Below, piece after piece: positions 37,055-46,432 of a DNA stretch of 64,000 bases. Source of the DNA: a virus; IMG/VR virus record IMGVR_UViG_3300022074_000013, positions 1 to 64,000 of that record; one strand, written 5' to 3'. A program made the position numbers and the translations under genes. The first letter of the stretch is position 1. The number at the start of each line of letters is the position of its first letter. The notes under the pieces were generated by a model. It was given only the letters and a program-made list of their open reading frames with translations, had not been told where the DNA came from and did not search any database.

Positions 37055-37910
37055 GTTTAAAACATATAATGATACCGCATTTGAATTAATGCGTCCTGTA
37101 CCTGCAAGTAAAATGCAACCCGATTGGTGGAAAAAATCTAAAGTGCATATGATTGATAAAGGGGTGGTTGGGATATCATTAAGAGCTTGTCCTGCAATGC
37201 ATGATTGGTTATCAACAGGATATTATATCGCAACAAATAGAGATATACATTGTGAATTCAATCAAACTCTTGTAAGTGGTGGTGATTGGCATGCTACCGT
37301 TCCGCCTGACGGTGAAAATTTTGAAGCTTCATATGCTTCACCTACACATTCAAAACACCAACTAATGAATGATAATTTCTCATTCTTAAAAGGAGATGGT
37401 TCTGATGAAAATCCTCATGACGCATTCAAATTTAGAGTACCTTGGTCTGTAGTAACACCGCCTGGCTATTCTTGTTTATATCTTGACCCCTTTTTACATC
37501 AGAATAAATATTTTAGAACATGGCAAGGAACAATGGATACTGATATGTTTAATACCTTAACAGATAATACGCAGATTATTATGTATCCATTAAGTGACAA
37601 GTCTTTTGTTATACCTAAAGGAACACCCATAGTACAGATAGTTCCTTATAGGAGAGAACAGTGGACTGCGTCTTATATTAACATGGACGGGAGTGCATAT
37701 ATAAATGAAGTAAGTCATTTAACAAGTGAATACGGCAAACCTTCAATATCTGAATTGTGTGAAGTTGAGGGTGATGCAAGTTCGCCAGACGGACAGGTGC
37801 CTGGCGGATTTTACAGAAAATACATGTGGACGACTAAAGCAAAAAACTTTAAGGACGCTCCACCTAATGAATGCCCCTTTGACCCAAAAACAGGAGAAAT
37901 GAAAAAGTGA
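37041..37910 (+). CDS. DUF6065-like cupin-type protein
   Basis: 289 residues. The pattern of AMHDWLSTGYYI, then TPPGYSCLYLDP and FVIPKGTPIVQIVPYRRE, resembles DUF6065 proteins, a beta-rich family met in phages and bacteria near oxygenases and sugar genes. Characteristic positions are Trp/His-rich in the first 60 residues (MQPDWWKKSK). No catalytic assignment is possible. It overlaps the upstream oxygenase by 14 bases and the downstream gene by 4 bases, a translationally coupled run. Confidence 0.65.
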   Translation: MPTIEFKTYNDTAFELMRPVPASKMQPDWWKKSKVHMIDKGVVGISLRACPAMHDWLSTGYYIATNRDIHCEFNQTLVSGGDWHATVPPDGENFEASYASPTHSKHQLMNDNFSFLKGDGSDENPHDAFKFRVPWSVVTPPGYSCLYLDPFLHQNKYFRTWQGTMDTDMFNTLTDNTQIIMYPLSDKSFVIPKGTPIVQIVPYRREQWTASYINMDGSAYINEVSHLTSEYGKPSISELCEVEGDASSPDGQVPGGFYRKYMWTTKAKNFKDAPPNECPFDPKTGEMKK

Positions 37911-38545
37911 AATACGAAGGATATACAGAGTTCGAGGCTAATAAAACTAAAGGTGATAACAATGTTGGAGTTGATATCGATAGTTTATACGAAGGACAAA
38001 CTAATGTTCAAATAGAAGGTTTTGATGTAGGTACAGACGCCAGTACACCTGCTTTTTATATTTGGAATTCTATGAACTGGCACGAAGATACTTATTGTGG
38101 TTGGAAAACTTTTAAAGGTGAACAAGACCATAATACACTGTCAACAGTATGGGAAACGAGGTGGTGGCATTCAATCCAACCAGCACCTTACAAGTATGTG
38201 GGTGGCCCTTATAGAGCTGCTGTTGCAGATTATACTTTTGGTGTGTTTGGATTATTCTTTTGTCAAAGGTTTGTTCCAATTACAGATTTGAGAGTCACTT
38301 ATGACAAAGCAATTAAAGTAGGTGATACTATAGAATGTGTAATAACAAACACTGTAATTGAAAATGACATTTTGAAACAAGAGTTAATTCAAAGAATTTA
38401 CGGTAGTGATGAAATTGTTGGTCGTGCTTGGGCAAGTCACTTCATGAAGAAGAAAGAAGACTATAAAGAAAAACAACAAGACTTAACTGAATTAAATGGT
38501 GACGGTAATCGTGACCGAGGAAGGTACGGGGAAGATGTCAGTTAG
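37907..38545 (+). CDS. Unknown protein, weakly hotdog-like (GTG start)
   Basis: 212 residues starting with GTG in an overlap with the previous stop. The second half, FVPITDLRVTYDKAIKVGDTIECVI followed by alternating strands to VGRAWASHFMKKK (about 125-185), recalls the thioesterase hotdog fold, but catalytic residues are not evident. The first half is Trp- and Tyr-rich (WNSMNWHEDTYCGWKTF). A C-terminal charged tail overlaps the next gene. Treat the fold idea as a hypothesis. Confidence 0.55.
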   Translation: MKYEGYTEFEANKTKGDNNVGVDIDSLYEGQTNVQIEGFDVGTDASTPAFYIWNSMNWHEDTYCGWKTFKGEQDHNTLSTVWETRWWHSIQPAPYKYVGGPYRAAVADYTFGVFGLFFCQRFVPITDLRVTYDKAIKVGDTIECVITNTVIENDILKQELIQRIYGSDEIVGRAWASHFMKKKEDYKEKQQDLTELNGDGNRDRGRYGEDVS

Positions 38546-39296
38546 ATTACTGTTTCCACATTACGTATTTCAAAGAAATATGTTAGACCCAAATCTTGAC
38601 GAAAGTCAAGGATATGATTTGGAGTATAACGAAATGTTAGTTGCAGAAGTTGACGCAATGCGTAAGCGTGACCCTAAAGGTAGACTTGTATCTAATTCAC
38701 CTAACCCTGCTACAATGCATAGGTCGGGTTGGCAGTCTAATGACGGTTGTGAAAGTAGTCCAGTCTTTCAGAAATGTATGAATCGTATCAGTAAGTTTTT
38801 TTCTGACGAGGTTTTACCTTTTCATGGTATTCAAAATTCTAATGGTCTTAAAATGAGGCCAGGCAATTCATGGGCAAACATAAATGAAACTATGTCTTGG
38901 AATAGACCTCATACTCATAATGGTTGTTGGTATTCAGGTGTTTTATATCTAAAAGCAGACGGAGATGAAGGTAACTTTTCTGCAATTGATACAGACTCTA
39001 AAGTTCTGTCTATGTTTCCGCACCACCAAAGAGTTAGAACTAATTGGGACGTTCAACCTAGAACAGGAGATATTCATATATTTTCTAGTGGTTTAATGCA
39101 TATGGTTGAACCTAATATGACTGACAAAGAAAGATATAGCATATCGTTCAATATGGATTTACATGACGTGGTAGGCCCAACTGGATTCTTTCCTGATAAT
39201 GGTGCTGGTTACTTTGGTCAAGACTTTACTGTTGATGAATGGAATCCTGATGAATTTTCATTTAATTTAGACGAAAGAGGAAATCCAATACGTTAA
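38535..39296 (+). CDS. 2-oxoglutarate/Fe(II) oxygenase family protein
   Basis: 253 residues from the ATG at 38535, which I prefer to the in-frame ATG at 38496 because MSVRLLFPHYVF is the natural start and GGGGAAG precedes it. It fits the putative 2OG-Fe(II) oxygenase family of TIGR02466 type, with H126-T-H128 in RPHTHNG, SGVLYLKADGDEGN, H189 in LMHMVEPN and R200 in ERYSISFN. It is therefore a different subfamily from the neighbour at 36293. It closes the accessory island; the next gene has its own late box. Confidence 0.75.
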   Translation: MSVRLLFPHYVFQRNMLDPNLDESQGYDLEYNEMLVAEVDAMRKRDPKGRLVSNSPNPATMHRSGWQSNDGCESSPVFQKCMNRISKFFSDEVLPFHGIQNSNGLKMRPGNSWANINETMSWNRPHTHNGCWYSGVLYLKADGDEGNFSAIDTDSKVLSMFPHHQRVRTNWDVQPRTGDIHIFSSGLMHMVEPNMTDKERYSISFNMDLHDVVGPTGFFPDNGAGYFGQDFTVDEWNPDEFSFNLDERGNPIR

Positions 39297-39299
39297 TTC

Positions 39300-39307
39300 C
39301 ATAAATA
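39300..39307 (+). promoter_or_regulatory. Late promoter CATAAATA five bases before 39313
   Basis: One mismatch to consensus; five bases to the ATG, so the transcript would be leaderless. No ribosome binding site is present. Confidence 0.65.
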
Positions 39308-39312
39308 ACCGT

Positions 39313-39582
39313 ATGGAAGAAAACCTAATAGCCTTTGACGCACACTTACTTTGGAATATAGTTCTAACCTTTATTCTCATGCCTTTAGGTTTCTTAATCC
39401 GTAACCTATTATCTGAACAAAAAAGAATTGATATTCTTATCAATAAAACACGTGAAGAAGTCGCCAAAGACTACGTAACACGTGAACAACTATCCAAAGA
39501 ACTAGAAAGATTAATGGATACCTTAGACAGAATCGATACCAAAATCGATAGACTACAGAATAAAACTTACTTCCAAGAATAA
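39313..39582 (+). CDS. Small membrane protein with cytoplasmic coiled coil
   Basis: 89 residues: one hydrophobic helix at about residues 12-31 (LLWNIVLTFILMPLGFLI), then a long charged coiled coil ending ETKIDRLQ-like (IDTKIDRLQNKTYFQE). The layout is like XhlA-type haemolysin/holin accessory proteins and other small phage membrane proteins common in marine myoviruses. The direction of insertion is not evident. It stands between the accessory island and neck genes under its own late box, consistent with a lysis-time function, which is not proven. Confidence 0.65.
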   Translation: MEENLIAFDAHLLWNIVLTFILMPLGFLIRNLLSEQKRIDILINKTREEVAKDYVTREQLSKELERLMDTLDRIDTKIDRLQNKTYFQE

Positions 39583-39586
39583 TTCT

Positions 39587-39594
39587 TATAAATA
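39587..39594 (+). promoter_or_regulatory. Late promoter TATAAATA for gp13
   Basis: Perfect consensus. The predicted start is near 39600, within the left arm of the hairpin at 39593-39619. Confidence 0.72.
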
Positions 39595-39619
39595 GTAGTA
39601 TTAAAGGAAAATACTACTA
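39593..39619 (+). promoter_or_regulatory. Hairpin presenting the gp13 ribosome binding site
   Basis: TAGTAGTATT (39593-39602) and AATACTACTA (39610-39619) are perfect 10-bp complements around the loop AAAGGAA. The loop holds the ribosome binding site and the last stem base is the A of the ATG. RNA from the late box would start near 39600 and lose seven of the ten bases of the left arm. Confidence 0.6.
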
Positions 39620-40434
39620 TGGCCGCACCAAATTCTAAAGACACATTTAAACAGTACATCAAGCGTGCTCTTGGAGCTCCAGTAATAGAAATCAATATAG
39701 ATGATGACCAACTGGACGACAGAGTAGACGAAGCATTACAATACTTTCGTGAATATCATTATGACGGTAGTATCAAAACATATTTAAAACACCAATTGAG
39801 TGCTAACGATATCGCTGGATTAAAAACAGACGAAACGTTTACAGAAAACGCAGCTGGTACTCACGCAAAAACAGACCAACAATATAAACAACAACAAAAC
39901 TATATTGTTTTACCTGAGTTTATATTATCAGTTATAAACATATTTCCATTTGCAGATAAACATAATCTTAATATGTTTGATATTAGATATCAATTAAGAC
40001 TCAACGACATATACGATTTAACAAACACTAGTATTCTATACTATGAAATGGTTCAACAGCATATCAGTATGTTAGACCAAATCTTAGTGGGTCAAACACC
40101 TATCAGATACAATACTCACATGAATAGACTATATCTTGACATGGACGCTGACCAAATCAACGCAGGTGAGTTTATCATTATAGAGTGTTACAGAAAGATA
40201 GACCCAAATGATTTTACAGACATATACAATGACATGTGGTTGAAAAGATATGCAACTGCTTTGGTCAAGTATCAATGGGGACAGAACTTATCTAAGTTTG
40301 GTGGTATCGCACTGCCAGGCGGAGTGGTGCTTGAACCCGATAACATAAAGACAGAAGCACTAGAAGAAAAAACAAGGTTAGAGGAAGAATCTAGATTGAA
40401 CTACGAAATGCCTGTATTAGATATGATGGGGTAA
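39619..40434 (+). CDS. 13: Neck protein gp13
   Basis: 271 residues (T4 gp13: 309). The family start is clear: KDTFKQYIKRALGAPVIEINIDDDQLDDRVDEALQYFREYHYDG, followed later by LYLDMDADQINAGEFIIIECYRKIDP. gp13 forms the neck collar with gp14 and closes filled heads for tail joining. It heads the block gp13-gp14-gp15-gp16-gp17, all within a few bases of one another. Translation may be controlled by the hairpin at its start. Confidence 0.92.
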   Translation: MAAPNSKDTFKQYIKRALGAPVIEINIDDDQLDDRVDEALQYFREYHYDGSIKTYLKHQLSANDIAGLKTDETFTENAAGTHAKTDQQYKQQQNYIVLPEFILSVINIFPFADKHNLNMFDIRYQLRLNDIYDLTNTSILYYEMVQQHISMLDQILVGQTPIRYNTHMNRLYLDMDADQINAGEFIIIECYRKIDPNDFTDIYNDMWLKRYATALVKYQWGQNLSKFGGIALPGGVVLEPDNIKTEALEEKTRLEEESRLNYEMPVLDMMG

Positions 40435-40437
40435 TAA

Positions 40438-41304
40438 ATGCCAACTAACGTATTCTTTAACCATGCAGTTCAGAGTGAACAACATCTATATGAAGATTTA
40501 GTTGTTGAATCTCTTAGAATGTATGGACAAGAGACATTCTACTTACCAAGACAGATAGTTGAAACAGATACTATTTTTGACGAAGACGTGCAGTCCAAAT
40601 TTGGTGACGCATACTCAGTAGAAATGTACATTGAAAACGCCGAAGGATTTGAGGGCGAAGGCGACCTCATGTCTAAATTTGGTGTAGAGATACGTGACCA
40701 AGCAACATTTGTTTTATCGGTAAGAAGTTGGGAAAGGTTTGTCGCCACAGACCAAAATTTAGCAACTAGTCTTAGACCTAACGAAGGAGATTTAATTTAT
40801 CTTCCTTTATCAGGTTCATTATTTGAAATTAAATTTGTAGAACACGAACAGCCTTTCTATCAAGTAGGTAAACTATTTGTATTTAAACTACAGGCAGAAC
40901 TATTTGAATACGCAGGTGAAGATTTTGATACTGGTTCAGACGCAGACTTTGTTGAGGCAGAACAAGCATACAGAGTTGACTTGAGAATGACCGCTGATGC
41001 ATCACCACCAAGTCCATATACTCTTGGTGAAAATGTAACATTAAATGGAACTGTTGTAGGTGAGGTTGTTGGATTTAGAGCTGACATAGCACCTGGCCAA
41101 TTAGAAGTAATACACGTAACTACTACATTTAAAGTTGGTGATACTATTGTTGGTGCAAGTTCGGGTACTTCAAGAGTTATCAATAGTATAGAAGATGTGA
41201 TATCTATGTCTCAGGACGGAAATGCTCAGAACTTAGACTTTGAAGGTAAAGCAGATAACTATCTAGACTTCTCAGAAACGAATCCATTTGGTGAGGTTAC
41301 ATAA
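40438..41304 (+). CDS. 14: Neck protein gp14
   Basis: 288 residues (T4 gp14: 256). Family features: FFNHAVQSEQHLYEDLVVESLRMYGQE near the start, then DVQSKFGDAYSVEMYIENAEGFEGEGDLMSKFG. About residues 185-245 form a small inserted beta module (VTLNGTVVGEVVGF and VGDTIVGASSGTSRV) also seen in fibre and baseplate proteins here. It overlaps the gp15 ATG at 41304. Confidence 0.92.
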   Translation: MPTNVFFNHAVQSEQHLYEDLVVESLRMYGQETFYLPRQIVETDTIFDEDVQSKFGDAYSVEMYIENAEGFEGEGDLMSKFGVEIRDQATFVLSVRSWERFVATDQNLATSLRPNEGDLIYLPLSGSLFEIKFVEHEQPFYQVGKLFVFKLQAELFEYAGEDFDTGSDADFVEAEQAYRVDLRMTADASPPSPYTLGENVTLNGTVVGEVVGFRADIAPGQLEVIHVTTTFKVGDTIVGASSGTSRVINSIEDVISMSQDGNAQNLDFEGKADNYLDFSETNPFGEVT

Positions 41305-42350
41305 TGTTTGGTACACGTTTTTATAACGAAACAATGAAACGAGCAGTTTCAATATTTGGAACTTTGTTCAATAACATTGACGTTGCTGATATTAAAACAG
41401 ACGGAACTGTTTTGAATATAAGAAAGGTTCCCATAAGTTATGGCCCAAAAGCAAAGTTTCTTGCGAGACTTCAAAACGAAACAAATCTGAATGACGGAAA
41501 CAGAACTGCTATCTCATTACCTAGAATAGCATTTGAAATTTCAGGTATCGAATACGATACGTCTAGACAAAACAATAAACTAATTAGAAATACTAAGAAT
41601 ACTCAAGAGACTGATAAAGTCAATCGTAGGTTTCAATATGCACCTGCACCATATAATATAAACTTTACATTGTCTGTAATGGCAAACAAGATGAATGACG
41701 CATTACAGATAGTAGAACAGATACTTCCATATTTTCAACCCGATTACACAGTCACCATGAAAATGATAGACGATATGTCTGATAATAGAGACGTTCCTGT
41801 CATTTTAAATTCAGTATCGTTTGAAGATACTTATCAAGGTGGTTTCGAGGAAAGACGTACAATTACATATGACTTAGAATTTCAAATGCAGTTATACTTT
41901 TTTGGCCCTGTTTATCAAGGTAAGATTATTAAAAACGTTATCGAAAGAGATTACATTGGTGACGGTAATACAGGATTTACATCTTCCGAAATAACTAGCG
42001 CAGGTCTTGTAAAAGAAGTTAAAAGTTATGAACCTGCATTTGAAAATAGAACTAACAATGCGGTTTCAAATTCTTCAACAGTTACATTTACAACAGCACT
42101 AGACGCTGATATAAGTGTAGGAGACGAAGTATTTGGAACTGGAAATACAACTAATCCAACTATAAGTAGTATTGCAACTGATAAACTAAGTATGGTTCTT
42201 AGTGCAAATATTACTCTTGACGCAAACAAGAGTTTGAAATTTGTTGGTTCAGTAAATACTAATGATACGTTTGTAGTAGCGGAAACAGTTTCATTCTATG
42301 ACGATGGAACAAACAAAACCTACACAGACAACTTAACAGATGATGCATAA
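41304..42350 (+). CDS. 15: Tail terminator / sheath stabiliser gp15
   Basis: 348 residues (T4 gp15: 272). The N-terminus FGTRFYNETMKRAVSIFGTLFNNI and the segment VPISYGPKAKFLARLQ near residue 48 are typical. PRIAFEISGIEYD and NIRFLT-like NINFTLSVMANKMNDALQIVEQILPYFQPDYTVTM follow. gp15 hexamers cap the tail and join it to the neck. The last 90 residues are a Thr/Asn/Ser-rich extension absent from T4, resembling the inserted beta modules of gp14. Confidence 0.9.
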   Translation: MFGTRFYNETMKRAVSIFGTLFNNIDVADIKTDGTVLNIRKVPISYGPKAKFLARLQNETNLNDGNRTAISLPRIAFEISGIEYDTSRQNNKLIRNTKNTQETDKVNRRFQYAPAPYNINFTLSVMANKMNDALQIVEQILPYFQPDYTVTMKMIDDMSDNRDVPVILNSVSFEDTYQGGFEERRTITYDLEFQMQLYFFGPVYQGKIIKNVIERDYIGDGNTGFTSSEITSAGLVKEVKSYEPAFENRTNNAVSNSSTVTFTTALDADISVGDEVFGTGNTTNPTISSIATDKLSMVLSANITLDANKSLKFVGSVNTNDTFVVAETVSFYDDGTNKTYTDNLTDDA

Positions 42351-42352
42351 TT

Positions 42353-42766
42353 ATGACAAAAAAAGTAGACGAAAAGTTAAACGACTTGCTCGATATTAAC
42401 ACCTCTTTAAAAAAAGAAACCAAAGCGGTTCCTGTGATTCGACCTGATAAAGAGCAGAACATAGAGACTGACTACAGGTATGCGAGAGAACACCTCTACG
42501 ACCTCATAGAACGAGGCCAAGACGCAATTGACGGTATCCTAGACCTATCTAAAGAGACAGAACACCCACGTGCCTACGAGGTTGCAGGACAGTTAATTAA
42601 GACTGTAGGGGAAACTGCAGAGAAACTTATAGACCTTCAAAGTAAAATGAAGAAACTAGAACAAGACGATACTAAAATCAGAGACCAACATAATCATTTA
42701 TACGTGGGGTCAACCAGTGAACTACAAAAGTTCCTAAAGAAAAATAATGGTACAAGCGAAGAATGA
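42353..42766 (+). CDS. 16: Terminase small subunit gp16
   Basis: 137 residues (T4 gp16: 164), nearly all helical and charged. IETDYRYAREHLYDLIERGQDAIDGILDLSKETEHPRAYEVAGQLIK (about 38-84) is the conserved central coiled coil that forms the ring recognising DNA ends for packaging. It starts two bases after gp15 and overlaps the gp17 start by 20 bases. Confidence 0.92.
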   Translation: MTKKVDEKLNDLLDINTSLKKETKAVPVIRPDKEQNIETDYRYAREHLYDLIERGQDAIDGILDLSKETEHPRAYEVAGQLIKTVGETAEKLIDLQSKMKKLEQDDTKIRDQHNHLYVGSTSELQKFLKKNNGTSEE

Positions 42767-44348
42767 AGGTTATCTAGGCAACACGCAAATTAAACGTGTT
42801 GGTATAGAAACCAAATATACAGAAGAAGAGTTAGCGGAATACATGAAGTGTTCCAAAGACCCATGCCATTTTATTGAACAATACACACAGATTATCTCTC
42901 TTGACGAAGGTATGGTTCCATTCAAACTTCGTGGATATCAGGATAAACTAATTCAACATTACGACAGTAATAGATTCAGTGTCGTACTTGCAAGTAGACA
43001 GAGTGGTAAATCAATCACCTCATGTGCATATCTATTGTGGTTCTTATTGTTCCACCCCGAAGTAACTGTAGCTGTACTTGCAAACAAAGGTGCGATTGCG
43101 AGAGAAATGATAGCACGTATCGTAACTATGTTAGAGTCTGTTCCATTTTTCTTACAGCCAGGCGTAAAGATTTTAAACAAAGGTAATATAGAGTTTGGTA
43201 ACGATAGTAAGGTTGTTGCAGCTGCAACTTCCAGTAGTAGTATCCGTGGACTCTCAATAAATATGTTGTACCTTGATGAGTTTGCATTCGTAGACGATGC
43301 AGAGACATTCTATACTGCAACATATCCCGTTATTACATCAGGTAAAGATTCAAAGGTTATTATTACTTCCACTGCAAACGGTGTGGGTAATATGTTTCAT
43401 AAAATATACGAGAGTGCAGTACATGGACAATCAGAATACAAAGACTTCACAATTAACTGGTATGACGTGCCAGGCAGAGACGAAGCATGGAAAGAACAAA
43501 CAATTGCAAACACCTCAGAAGCACAGTTTGAACAAGAGTACGGAAACTCGTTTTTGGGAACTGGTAACACTCTCATTAACTCGAATACTTTACTTGGGTT
43601 AAAAGCATATGACCCTGAATGGTCAAAAGAAGAATTCTACATGTATGAAAAACCCATAGAAGGTCACCAATATGTTATGTGTTGTGACGTTGCGAAAGGG
43701 AGAGGTATCGACTTCTCAACGTTTAGTATCTTTGACGTATCTTCTAAACCATTCAAACAAGTTGCGACATTTAGAAACTCTTTAATATCACCATTATTGT
43801 TTCCCGATTTGATTGCAAAGTATGGTAAAGCATATAATGACGCAACTGTTATCATAGAAAACAATAATGAAGGAAGTATTGTTGCGTCACAATTGCATTA
43901 TGATTTAGAATATCCTAATGTTTTCGTACAAGGACAACTAAAAGCAGAAGATATTGGTGTAACAATGTCTAGAAAAATCAAAAGAATTGGTTGTTCTACA
44001 TTAAAAGAACTATTAGAAGAAGATAGATTGCAATTATTAGACAGATGGACTATCACTGAGCTCATGACTTTTGTAAATAAGGGTAGAAGCTTTGAGGCTG
44101 ATAGAGGTTATCATGACGATATGGTAATGACATGTGTACTATTTTCATGGTTTGTAACTACAGATTACTTCTATCATTTAACAAATTATCAAGTCAAAGA
44201 GTTGTTATATTCTGAACAGCAGAAACTTATTGAAGAGGATATGTTACCTGCAGGGATTTTCGGGGACAGACCGATAGAAGAAGAGTCTTTTGTAGATAGT
44301 TCAGGGGATAGGTGGTTTGCTGACCCGTTAGACAATATAAAGTTATAA
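42747..44348 (+). CDS. 17: Terminase large subunit gp17
   Basis: 533 residues (T4 gp17: 610). The ATPase has an adenine-binding and Walker A region (LASRQSGKS, about 81-89) and Walker B MLYLDEFAF (173-181). The nuclease domain starts near YVMCCDVAKGRGIDFSTFSIFD (about 310-331), with the acidic residues of an RNase H fold, and DDMV near 450. It is the motor that packages DNA into proheads. The stop overlaps the late box for gp18. Confidence 0.95.
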   Translation: MVQAKNEGYLGNTQIKRVGIETKYTEEELAEYMKCSKDPCHFIEQYTQIISLDEGMVPFKLRGYQDKLIQHYDSNRFSVVLASRQSGKSITSCAYLLWFLLFHPEVTVAVLANKGAIAREMIARIVTMLESVPFFLQPGVKILNKGNIEFGNDSKVVAAATSSSSIRGLSINMLYLDEFAFVDDAETFYTATYPVITSGKDSKVIITSTANGVGNMFHKIYESAVHGQSEYKDFTINWYDVPGRDEAWKEQTIANTSEAQFEQEYGNSFLGTGNTLINSNTLLGLKAYDPEWSKEEFYMYEKPIEGHQYVMCCDVAKGRGIDFSTFSIFDVSSKPFKQVATFRNSLISPLLFPDLIAKYGKAYNDATVIIENNNEGSIVASQLHYDLEYPNVFVQGQLKAEDIGVTMSRKIKRIGCSTLKELLEEDRLQLLDRWTITELMTFVNKGRSFEADRGYHDDMVMTCVLFSWFVTTDYFYHLTNYQVKELLYSEQQKLIEEDMLPAGIFGDRPIEEESFVDSSGDRWFADPLDNIKL

Positions 44349-44351
44349 ATA
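44344..44351 (+). promoter_or_regulatory. Late promoter TATAAATA for gp18
   Basis: Perfect consensus overlapping the gp17 stop; predicted start near 44357. The leader of about 34 bases includes AACAGGAGAAAA before the ATG. Confidence 0.75.
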
Positions 44352-44390
44352 AAACAGTAAACAACTTTTGACATTAACAGGAGAAAAAGT

Positions 44391-46421
44391 ATGGCATTTC
44401 AAGTATCACCAGGCGTACAGGTTAAAGAGATTGACCTTACAAATGTTGTGCCTGCAGTATCCAGTACAACTGGTGCTTTCGCAGGGACATTCCAATGGGG
44501 CCCTGTTGATGAAGTAGTAACAATTTCAGACCAAAAGGGACTAGTAGAGAATTTTCACGAACCTGCTAACACCAACGGAGCTGCAGAGGACTACTATTCA
44601 GCTGAAGGATTTTTAAGATATGGTTCTTCTCTAAGAGTAGTTAGAATAAACTCTACAGGATTGTTTAGTGCGAATTCAGCTGGACATGGTTCAACGCTAA
44701 TAAAGAATAGTGACGAATATGTTCAATCTTACCAAAGTGGTGCCTTATCAGGTACAGCAGGAAGGTGGGTAGCCCGTCACGCAGGAGTTTTAGGAAACTC
44801 CTTAAAAGTATCTGTTTGTTCAACAGCAACTGCCTTCGAGACAGACAACGCTGGAACATCTACAGGAAATAACGCAGTTGGAGCGCTTTCAATAACAGGT
44901 GTTGCAAACGCAACTACATTGTTTAGAGTAAGAGATATTATCACATTTGATAATCACTTAGGACAAGAATACAGAATTACCGCAAGTTCAGGTACAACTC
45001 TTACTATTGAAGCAATTAACCAACCTGCAAACACAGGATTAACAACAGCAGTTGACGGTTCAAGTACACCAGTCAATATAAACAGGAAATGGGAGTTCCA
45101 TTCTTTCTTTGATAAAGCTCCAGGCACTTCCGCATCTGCAGCTGCTGTCGGTGCATCATTAGACGAATGTCACGTAGTAGTAAGTGACGAAGACGGTGTG
45201 TGGAGTGGAACTCAAAACGAAGTTCTAGAAACATTCGGTTTCGTATCACTTGCAAGTGACGCTAAAGACGCTCAAGGTGCATCAAACTACTACAGAGACG
45301 TAATTGAAAGAAAATCAACATACGTATACTGGGCAGGTCACTCTACAGGAGATGACGGTTCACCAGTAACTGGTACTCACGATAGTGGTAATGAACACAG
45401 AACATTAGCAGAATCTTTATCAGATGGTTTCGGTGTAATGACTCTTCCAGTAAATGACACACTTTCAGGTGGTTCAAATGGTAGAATGCCAACAGCCGCT
45501 GAGAAGTTCGGTGCATGGTCAACACACTTCGGTGACGCTGAAACAGTAGATATCTCATTCTTAATCGTAGGTTCTTCAAGAACTGATAACGGTTCGGGAA
45601 CAGAACAAGATATCTTAACAGATTGGACAACTTTAACAAACCAAGCGATTCTTCTTTGTGAATCTAGAAAAGATTGTATGGCAATCGTATCACCAAGAAA
45701 GAATGACGTAGTTGGAGTTTCCTCAGAATCAACACAATCCGCAAATGTAATTGCCTCCGCTAATACTGCAACAAGTTCTTCTTATTCAGTTATGGATAGT
45801 GGTTGGTTATACATTTACGAAAGATATAACGACAAATACTGTTGGATTCCAGGCAATGGACATACTGCAGGTCTAATGGCAAGAAGTGACTTATTAAGAG
45901 ACCCATGGTTCTCACCTGCTGGTTTCTCAAGAGGTCAATACTTAGGTGTAACTAAACTTGCATTTAATCCTTCACAATCGTCTAGAGACGACTTATACAG
46001 TGCAAGGGTTAACCCAATTGTTACATTCCCAGGCCAAGGAACAGTCCTATTTGGTGACAAAACTATGTTATCAACACCTTCTGCATTCGATAGAATCAAT
46101 GTAAGAAGATTGTTCATAGTCCTAGAAAAGGCAATCGCAACTGCCGCTAAAGCACAACTCTTTGAATTCAATGACGCATTCACAAGAGCACAGTTTAGAG
46201 CTGCTGTAGAACCTTTCTTAAGAGACGTGAAGAACAGACGTGGTCTTGTAGATTTCCAAGTATTATGTGACGAAACAAACAACACTGATAGTGTTATCGA
46301 TAGAAATGAATTTGTATGTTCTATCTTCGTTAAACCTAACAGGTCGATTAACTTCATTACATTGAACTTTGTTGCCGCTAGAAGTGGTGTAGAGTTTAGT
46401 GAATTATACGGTGCAGTCTAA
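44391..46421 (+). CDS. 18: Tail sheath protein gp18
   Basis: 676 residues (T4 gp18: 659). It has the sheath start SPGVQVKEIDLTNVVPAVSSTTGAFAG and the conserved C-terminal domain with DRINVRRLFIVLEKAIATAAKAQLFEFND and VDFQVLCDETNN. Strands in these regions interlock neighbouring subunits. The protein forms the contractile sheath; the late promoter and strong ribosome binding site suit high expression. Confidence 0.95.
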   Translation: MAFQVSPGVQVKEIDLTNVVPAVSSTTGAFAGTFQWGPVDEVVTISDQKGLVENFHEPANTNGAAEDYYSAEGFLRYGSSLRVVRINSTGLFSANSAGHGSTLIKNSDEYVQSYQSGALSGTAGRWVARHAGVLGNSLKVSVCSTATAFETDNAGTSTGNNAVGALSITGVANATTLFRVRDIITFDNHLGQEYRITASSGTTLTIEAINQPANTGLTTAVDGSSTPVNINRKWEFHSFFDKAPGTSASAAAVGASLDECHVVVSDEDGVWSGTQNEVLETFGFVSLASDAKDAQGASNYYRDVIERKSTYVYWAGHSTGDDGSPVTGTHDSGNEHRTLAESLSDGFGVMTLPVNDTLSGGSNGRMPTAAEKFGAWSTHFGDAETVDISFLIVGSSRTDNGSGTEQDILTDWTTLTNQAILLCESRKDCMAIVSPRKNDVVGVSSESTQSANVIASANTATSSSYSVMDSGWLYIYERYNDKYCWIPGNGHTAGLMARSDLLRDPWFSPAGFSRGQYLGVTKLAFNPSQSSRDDLYSARVNPIVTFPGQGTVLFGDKTMLSTPSAFDRINVRRLFIVLEKAIATAAKAQLFEFNDAFTRAQFRAAVEPFLRDVKNRRGLVDFQVLCDETNNTDSVIDRNEFVCSIFVKPNRSINFITLNFVAARSGVEFSELYGAV

Positions 46422-46432
46422 GGGAGAAATAA

